Program-made: the position numbers and the translations under genes | In this document: in pieces, positions 57,219 through 64,000 of the stretch | How the letters are laid out: every line of letters starts with the position of its first letter | How positions within the stretch are numbered: the first letter of the stretch is position 1 | DNA from: Euphorbia lathyris | Lineage: Eukaryota; Streptophyta; Magnoliopsida; Malpighiales; Euphorbiaceae | Direction: 5' to 3' | Length of the DNA stretch: 64,000 nt | Assembly (NCBI RefSeq): GCF_963576675.1 | Contig: NC_088913.1 | Span: 92,751,001 to 92,815,000, forward strand | Notes under the pieces: generated by a model | Database searches by the model: none | The model's input: the letters and a program-made list of their open reading frames with translations, nothing else | What the model was told of the DNA's origin: nothing

Positions 57219-58659
57219 CAAATAAAAATTAAAATTACTTAAATAAATATTTAATATATGCATATATAATTATATTAATAGGACGGATCGAGCCGGTCGA
57301 TTCGTCTTATTTATATAAATTTCAAATCCACCATGGAATAAGCGGATTTTAGGCCTAATATAACTTTTCTTTGTTCAAACTTGACTCATCGAACGCAAGT
57401 CTAGACGTACCAAATGAGTATCCGGGTCTGTAAACAGGTCGAAATAATGATCGGAGATTACTTAATTAATTAATATTTTTGTTTATGCAGATTGTATTTG
57501 CCACAGAAGGAAAAGAAGAACCAAAGATAAAAATGGAAAATGCAAATGTTGTAGAGATGATTAAGAAATGGTACTTAGGAGGAAGTAAGGCTATATCTCG
57601 TATCATAATAATTGAACATATTTACGAGTTTAAATATCTGTTTAGATATATGAAAAAATTATATTAGATTGGCCTTTAGTTTCGTTTAAGTTTGCCTATT
57701 TTGGGCCAGGTTTGAAATTATAAAGATAGAGTGGATTGGTCTGTCTGACTTGATCTCTTAATATTAATTATTATATAATCAATTAATCACTCAGTTGTAA
57801 AAAATTAACTTAAATACGGAAGATATATTGCATACATATTAAAAAAAAAGTAAAACGACTAAGGTTAATGTATGTTATTGTAATATGGGTTAGTTACATG
57901 TTAGTCAGATTTGGTTAACTATTTAGAACAAACCACTGTTGTAAAAAGAATGTATTTAAATATCAAGTTTTTGAAAAAAAAATGGTTATATCATCAAACT
58001 CTGCAACTGCTTAGTTTTTTTTAATTAAAAATAATTTAAAAATAACTGAAATGTGACAAAAACAGAAATAAAAAATGACAGAATGACAATAATCTAAAAA
58101 AAACAAAAAATGATAAAAACAAAAAAAGTTACGAAATTGTAAAATAATTTTTAAAAGTGCTTTTATACGTAATTTCAAGTTTTATAGTTAGAAAAAGTAA
58201 AAACTTCTTGGAAGAGTTGATTTTGTTTTTGACTGGGTGAGCGTTATAATAATATAACATATTGGAAGAGTTGAGATAACGATATTAATGATTAAAAAAT
58301 AATTAATATTAATAACTATATAAAAAATAATATTAGTAATAATATTAATATTTTAGACATAATTGATGTTTGAGATGTCCGATGAGACAATTAAATATAA
58401 AAGAAAAGAAAATAACATTAATATTTTGGCCTTAATTAAAAAAAATATTAGATTCTATAATAAATAAAGATACAAGTTCTTTAATTTTACATTAAAATTG
58501 AAGAGTTAGTGTTGATTAAGTGGTTAATATTTTAATATGATATCTATTGGCCAAACTTATTGTATTACTAACATTACACATTATCTGATTTTGTGATATT
58601 AAACATTAATTGAGAATAGATCTGGAAAACTCTTGAAAGCCTTGCATCGATTTGAGATT
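57219..58659. other. AT-rich intergenic DNA
   Basis: Strongly AT-rich with no supported gene. A 62-codon open frame at 57479-57667 has no recognisable domain and is probably chance. Confidence 0.45.
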
Positions 58660-58754
58660 AAGAAAATCAGAAAACCTCGCTATTGCCGAGCCTCCGTTTT
58701 TCCGCCGCCGCCTACAACCTTCACCCAAATATCCTGCTGTTCGCTGCGATCCTC

Positions 58755-59925
58755 ATGGAACAAGGCACCAACTCCGATCAGTTCACGCTCGAGGAAGAGT
58801 TGCGCACCGGCCTCGTCCTCCAACCTGATGAAATCACCGCCACTCAACAGCCCAAAGCTTGGTGTCTGTTAGGTCGCTTCCTCACCGATCGGCCGATTAA
58901 ATCGGCTTTCATGAAATCAATGCTAGCCAACGTATGGAGCCCGTCTAAAGGTATGTTTGTTGAGGACTTAGGTCCAAATCTATTCCGATTCGAATTTTAT
59001 CATCAATGGGAACGAGATAGAGTATTGCAGGGGGGTCCTTGGACATTTGAACAACAACTACTGATTCTGAATTGCATCGAGGAGGGTCAGAACCCATCGG
59101 ATTTACCTCTCTCATATGTTGATTTCTGGATTCAGATTCATGATCTTCCGGTGGGGTTTATGTCCGAGAAAGTAGCTAAGAGTATAGGAAACTACATGGG
59201 CCTGTTTGTCGAGGCGGATCCTAATAACTTCACGGGTGCTTCTCGCACTTATCTTAGAATCAGGGTTTCTATTGATGTTTTTTTACTCTCAAACGGAAAA
59301 TGCAAATAAGCTTGTCTGGTGGCAATATATTCTGGGTGAATTTCAAGTATGAACGCCTGCCTACCTTTTGCTTCATATGTGGTCATATTGGGCATGCTGA
59401 TAAATTCTGTCAGGCACTACTGGAAGTCGACGACCCAAACGTTGTGGAGCGTGTTTATGGCTCTTGGCTACGGGCACCTACTCGGCGCTCCCTTAACCAG
59501 CCTCAGTCTAGATTTCTACTGAACAGACCCCTCCAATTTCATACGCCTGCTACTACATTGCCAGAACCCTCTATAGGGATTGACACGGGAAACACAGGAA
59601 CCCCCCAGCTATCCCAAAAATTGCAACAACAGTTCCTCCGGGGTTCAGCACCGGACACAAGCAGGGGATTGACACGGGATCAGGAAAGGAGAACCAACAG
59701 CAAGGGAACTTAAAACAGGCCAAGGCTTACAAGCCGGATACAGACGATGAGGGTATACAATTCACTGATCCTAAACGAAAGCGTGTATTTGGGAAGGAGC
59801 TTAACTTTCAGCAGCACCATCCAGGTTCTATGGATTGTGAAAGCTCAGTGGTTAAAGACTTAGCGGGTGTGTTGAATGAAAAAGTGGAAGCGAGCCAGAC
59901 TAATCTGGCTCGCAATGGGCAATGA
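58755..59925 (+). pseudogene. LINE ORF1, RNA-binding protein, two frameshifts
   Basis: The ATG at 58755 (MEQGTNSDQFTLEEEL) is the likely start. The N-terminal region is the DUF4283 RNA-binding-like domain of plant LINEs (LGRFLTDRPIKSAFMKSML, WTFEQQLLILNCIEEG, FWIQIHDLPVGFMSEKVAK). After a frameshift in the T-run near 59280 comes a CCHC knuckle (FCFICGHIGHADKFC). A second shift, probably in the C-run near 59605, leads to the basic C-terminus (DPKRKRVFGKEL), which ends at TGA 59923-59925. The product would coat LINE RNA. Confidence 0.85.
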
Positions 59926-62900
59926 GCACTCTCTCTTGGAACTGCCGGGGGATCGGGAATGCCCGGACAGTTCGTCAGCTGGTGGAGCTGGTATTTACCT
60001 TTCACCCCGATTTTATTTTTCTGATGGAAGTTAAGTGCAATCGTCAGAAGATTGAAGCTCTTAAGAAAAAAAATTCTTTTACAGGCATGTTCTATGTGGA
60101 TCCTATTAATCAAGGCGGGGCCTTGCTCTGCTATGGAAAACTGCAAATTCGGTTCAGTTGTTGGGTTTCTCACTTAATTATATTGATATCAATGTTTCTC
60201 TTCTTGGTTTGCCAGAGTATCGATTAACCGGTTTTTATGGCTTCCCTGAACGGTCTCAGCGGTCTGACTCGTGGCAGCTGCTGTGCAGCCTTAGCTCAAA
60301 TAACTCAGCACCCTGGGCTATCATAGGAGATTTTAATGATCTTCTCTCTCAGTCAGAAAAGCGTGGAGGGAACAGGCACCCTTTAGCGCTGCTTCAGGGG
60401 TTCAGTGAGACAGTGGCGGATTGCGGGTTATCAGAAATCCACATGTCAGGATACCGTTTTACATGGGAAAGGGGAAGGGGATCTGCTAATTGTATTGAGG
60501 AAAAGCTTGACAGGGCGTTTGCCTCAGCAGCTTGGTTTTCTCTGTTCAGTTCGGCATATGTTCGTAATGAAGATGCTTCATGTAGTGACCACTCAGCGTT
60601 GATTTTGCTCCCGAAGCCTAATTCTGCCCCTCCTTCTCGTTTATTCAGATTTGAAAATGCTTGGACCCGTGAGGAGGACTGCGTTGAACAGGTAAATTCA
60701 TCCTGGATGTGTGAACCGGATGAGGATCTATTAAGCAGGCAGGCAAGGTGTGGTTCAAAATTACATAAATGGGGAATTGCAGTGCGTACCCGGTTCAAGC
60801 TTCAAATTCAACAATGTAAGCATGACATCCGGAGGTTCAGGAATTCGTCGGACAGTAGCGCAAAAGAGTCATTGCAAAATGCCCGAGCTAGGCTTGACGA
60901 AATTTTGCTCCAACAGGAGCTATACTGGAAGCAAAGAAGCAAAATATTGTGGCTACAGGCTGGGGACACAAATTCTAAATTCTTTCATGCTGCTACAAAC
61001 AGTAGAAGAAGGAAAAACCAAATAAACAGACTGAAAGATAGTACTGACAGCTAGGTCGACTGGGATTCAGGTTTGGCTCCTTTAATCACTAGCTATTTTA
61101 CAGACATCTTTGCTTCTTCAAGAAGCGATCCTGACCCTATTCTGGTAAATGTACAATCCAAAATCTCTCCTACAACAAATGAGGAATTGCTCAAGCCGTT
61201 TACAGAGGTCGAAATTAAGCAGGCCATGTTCTCTATGCACCCGGATAAAAGCCCAGGTCCTGATGGGTTTAATCCATATTTTTATCAGCATTTCTGGAGT
61301 CTTGTTGGGCCCGAGGTGGTTAAGTCTTGTATCCAGTGGCTGAATGTTGGAGAATTCCCTGACTGTATCCATGAAACAAACATCGTTTTGATCCCAAAGA
61401 AAAATGTGCCAGAAAAAGTCTCTGATCTCAGACCTATTGCACTATGTAATGTGATATACAAAGTTCTAGCCAAGGCTATAGCTAACAGGCTAAAGAGGGT
61501 CCTCAATCTCATTATCTCTCCTGCTCAAAGTGCCTTTATCCCAGGGAGACTGATTACAGACAACATCATGCTGGCCTTTGAAGTCAATCACTATCTTCGG
61601 GGAAAGACTAGAGGGAAACAAGGTTATACGTCTCTTAAACTTGATATGGCTAAAGCTTACGACCGGATTGAGTGGGATTTCTTGAGACAAATGATGTTAA
61701 AGCTGGGATTTGATACTAAGTGGGTATCTCTGGTTATGCAGTGTGTCACCAAAGTTGAATATAAAAACATCCATGATAACCACACAATGGGACCGATTCA
61801 TCCTCAGAGAGGCCTCCGCCAAGGAGACCCAATCTCTCCATACCTGTTCCTCATATGTGCTGAGGGTTTATCGGCATCTTTATCAGCCCTGGAAAATCAG
61901 AATCTAATCCATGGGTGCCGCATAGCGAGGTCAGCTTCGCCAATTTCCCACTTATTTTTTGCTGATGACAGCTACCTCTTCTTTAAAGCCTCAAGGGAGG
62001 AATGTCAAACGGTTCAACAATGCCTTAAACTCTATGAGTCTGCATCTGGCCAGCAGGTTAACTTCTCAAAGTCTTCAATTTCTTTCAGTAAGAACTGTGG
62101 TGTCTCCTTGCGGTTACAACTAAGCTCACTTTTTGGGATCTCATTGGAAGCTACTGCTGGCAACTACCTTGGCCTTCCTTCTCTGGTTGGGAGATGCAAA
62201 TCCAGGGTCTTTCAATTTATTGCTGATAAAGTTCGTGCCAGAATTACAAGTTGGAAATCAAAGCTATTGTCCCGCGCAGGCAAAGAGGTATTACTAAAAT
62301 CCATAATACAAGCTCTTCCATCTTATGCTATGAGTCTGTTTCTCCTTCAAAAAATGTTATGTGCGGACTTAGAAAGGCAGATGAACTCATTCTGGTGGGG
62401 TTCTGTTGGCTCGGTTAACAGAGGCATCCACTGGAAGGCATGGGATAAGTTGTGTATCCCGAAGAGTGAGGGGGGTCTCGACTTCAAAAAACTAAACCTC
62501 TTCAATCTTGCACTATTGTCAAAACAGGGGTGGCGACTTATCACACAGCCAGAATCGCTGGTTGCGCGGGTTTACAAGGCCAGGTACTATCCTTCTTCGT
62601 CCTTTCTTGCCGCTGATTTAGGTAATAGACCGAGCTATATTTGGCAGAGTCTAGTTGCTGTTCATCCTGTGTTGTCGGTGGGCTGCAGAAAGGTGGTTGG
62701 TTCGGGCGCTTCGATAAATATCTGGGAGGATCCTTGGCTAGCCGACCCGACTAACCCATGTGTCGAAAGTGACCACTTCGCAGGTCTGGGTAGCTCAATG
62801 GTTGATAGCCTTCGCATGGATTCCGGAGAGTGGAATACTGATTTGATAAACAGAATTTTTGTGGAAAGGGACGCATCGCTAATTTTAAATACGCCGCTTA

Positions 62901-63982
62901 GCTTGAGAGCAGTTCCGGATACCTGGGAATGGACAGGCGATCCCAAAGGGAAATTCTCTGTCCGAAGTGTTTACACAGAGCTGAGAAAAGGACATGCAAG
63001 TGCTAATAGTACCACCGCCGGGGCTGATATCTTTTGGAAGAACATCTGGAATATGAAAGTTCCGCCGAAGGTTAAAAATATGGTGTGGCGGGCATTGACA
63101 GACTGTTTACCGAAGCTGATCGAGCTAGCTAGGCGCAAGGTTCCGGTAAATACAGTTTGTCCAATGTGCGGTCAGGATTAGGAAAGCATCTTTCATGCGC
63201 TGGTCTCGTGCCGGGCAGCTGGTGCAGTGAGGAGTTTCTCCCCTCTTCCATTGCTAAGCAACCGCAGCTCCTCGTTCCGTGATTTCTGGGAGGTAATTTT
63301 TTGTGACTTTAAAATGCATGAGGAATTAGCTACAACGTGCTACTGGTACATATGGATTAACAGAAACAGCCAAGTTTGGTCCTCAAAACAGACCCCTCCG
63401 GCCATTACTTACAGTTCAGCGGTGGCCTATCTCTCGAGATGGAAGGAAGCTCAGGTTCAGGTCAGTTCTCCGGCCTCTGCTGGTCCGTCTGTTCGACCGA
63501 GATGGCAGCGCCCCCCGCCAGGCTTCATCAAATTAAATGTCGACGGGGCAGTGTTTCAGGCTGACGGCTTTGCTGGTTTCGGTTTTGTAGTACGTGATGA
63601 GGAGGGAGTTTTTCTGGCAGCGGGAAATGGAGCAATCCAATGTCGATTGGATCCATTCTTAGTAGAGGTAATCTCATGCCGAGAAGCTCTGAGCTGGCTC
63701 AAGGACTCAGGAAGGCAAAACGTATTAGTAGAAATAGACTCTCAATTGCTAGTGTATGCTATACAGCGAGAAACTGGCTGCAGTTCGACTCTCGATTTAA
63801 TTATTGGAGATTGTAAATCCTTGCTACAGGAAATTGGTAACGTATCTATTTCTTTCATCTATAGGTCAGCAAACACTGTTGTTCATTGTGCAGCTAGAGC
63901 AGTTGCATCTGCTTCAAGCAAGGAGATTTGGGTGTCTGTACCCCCTCCATGTATTGTTTCTGCTCTTTTTTCTGATCAATAA
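59922..63982 (+). pseudogene. LINE ORF2: endonuclease, RT, RNase H-like
   Basis: The ATG at 59922 overlaps the ORF1 stop as ATGA. Endonuclease: SWNCRGIGNA, LMEVKC, IIGDFNDLLSQSEKRGG, and SDHSALIL near 60590. RT: DKSPGPDGFNP, PIALCNVIYKVLAKAIANRL, FIPGRLITDNI, LKLDMAKAYDRIEWDFL, GLRQGDPISPYLF and the FADD box near 61960. Zinc finger (zf-RVT) ends near 63220, RNase H-like domain at 63520-63920 (LNVDGAVF, SCREALSWL, VEIDSQLLVYA). Lesions: a frameshift near 60165-60200, TAG at 61052-61054 and TAG at 63179-63181 (in CGQD/ESIF, where Glu is expected). Target-primed reverse transcription is the family's role. Confidence 0.9.
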
Positions 63983-64000
63983 ATATCTCCTTCAGTTTCA

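Larger units (their letters stand above)
58660..64000 (+). mobile_element. Nearly full-length L1-type LINE
   Basis: The element has two ORFs in plant L1 order: ORF1 (DUF4283 plus zinc knuckle) and ORF2 (endonuclease, RT, zf-RVT, RNase H-like). The 5' UTR begins at about 58660. The 3' UTR after 63982 reads into AATAAATATCTCC and the window ends before any poly(A), so the 3' end lies at or just past 64000. It is broken by a few lesions only. Confidence 0.92.

Noticed and set aside
57479..57667. 62-codon plus-strand ORF
   Set aside because: No domain, AT-rich surroundings and ordinary length for chance.

Overview
The window is nuclear DNA of a flowering plant, most likely a eudicot. It is almost entirely transposable elements. 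I found no intact ordinary host gene. The evidence for a plant is the mix of element types: Ty3/gypsy chromovirus and Tat-lineage LTR elements, copia-like solo LTRs, a plant L1 LINE with DUF4283-type ORF1 and RNase H-like ORF2 end, an Au-type SINE, Mutator/hAT/Harbinger MITEs with target-site duplications (TSDs), a Helitron end, a Pack-MULE carrying part of a CHX cation/proton exchanger, and a decayed fragment of mitochondrial atpA. The species cannot be fixed from sequence alone.

Layout. 1-7269: AT-rich sequence with a solo LTR (685-2015, perfect 5-bp TSD), an atpA fragment, a Mutator-like MITE, a SINE 3' end, a Helitron 3' end, two unassigned coding fragments, and a second inverted LTR of the first family (5767-7269). 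7270-38996: a three-level nest. The outer layer is a decayed chromovirus whose integrase is split. Into it went a 27.8-kb Tat/Ogre-like non-autonomous element (9817-37581, TSD ATAGG) that has long LTRs, a tRNA-Arg-type primer site, a gag C-terminal-like ORF, no pol, and large tandem arrays. Into that element's 5' LTR went a young Retand-like Tat element (11383-21257, 467-bp LTRs differing at two bases). The young element carries gag-pol on the minus strand and a four-exon antisense gene on the plus strand.

38997-58650: MITE-rich DNA. It contains a duplicated locus, two hAT MITEs (one nested in a Harbinger MITE), a 3-kb Mutator-like element with a hAT element and a SINE inside it, a LINE fragment, further Mutator-type MITEs, the CHX Pack-MULE, and a short Tat integrase remnant. 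58660-64000: a nearly full-length L1-type LINE whose ORF1 and ORF2 overlap by ATGA and which is broken by a few frameshifts and stops.

The genes work as separate mobile-element systems. The best-preserved coding capacity is the Retand-like element: gag, protease, RT, two RNase H domains and integrase in one frame with three C-to-T nonsense codons and a late frameshift, opposed by a spliced antisense ORF that is open throughout. The large Tat/Ogre-like element has no pol and would need proteins from a relative.
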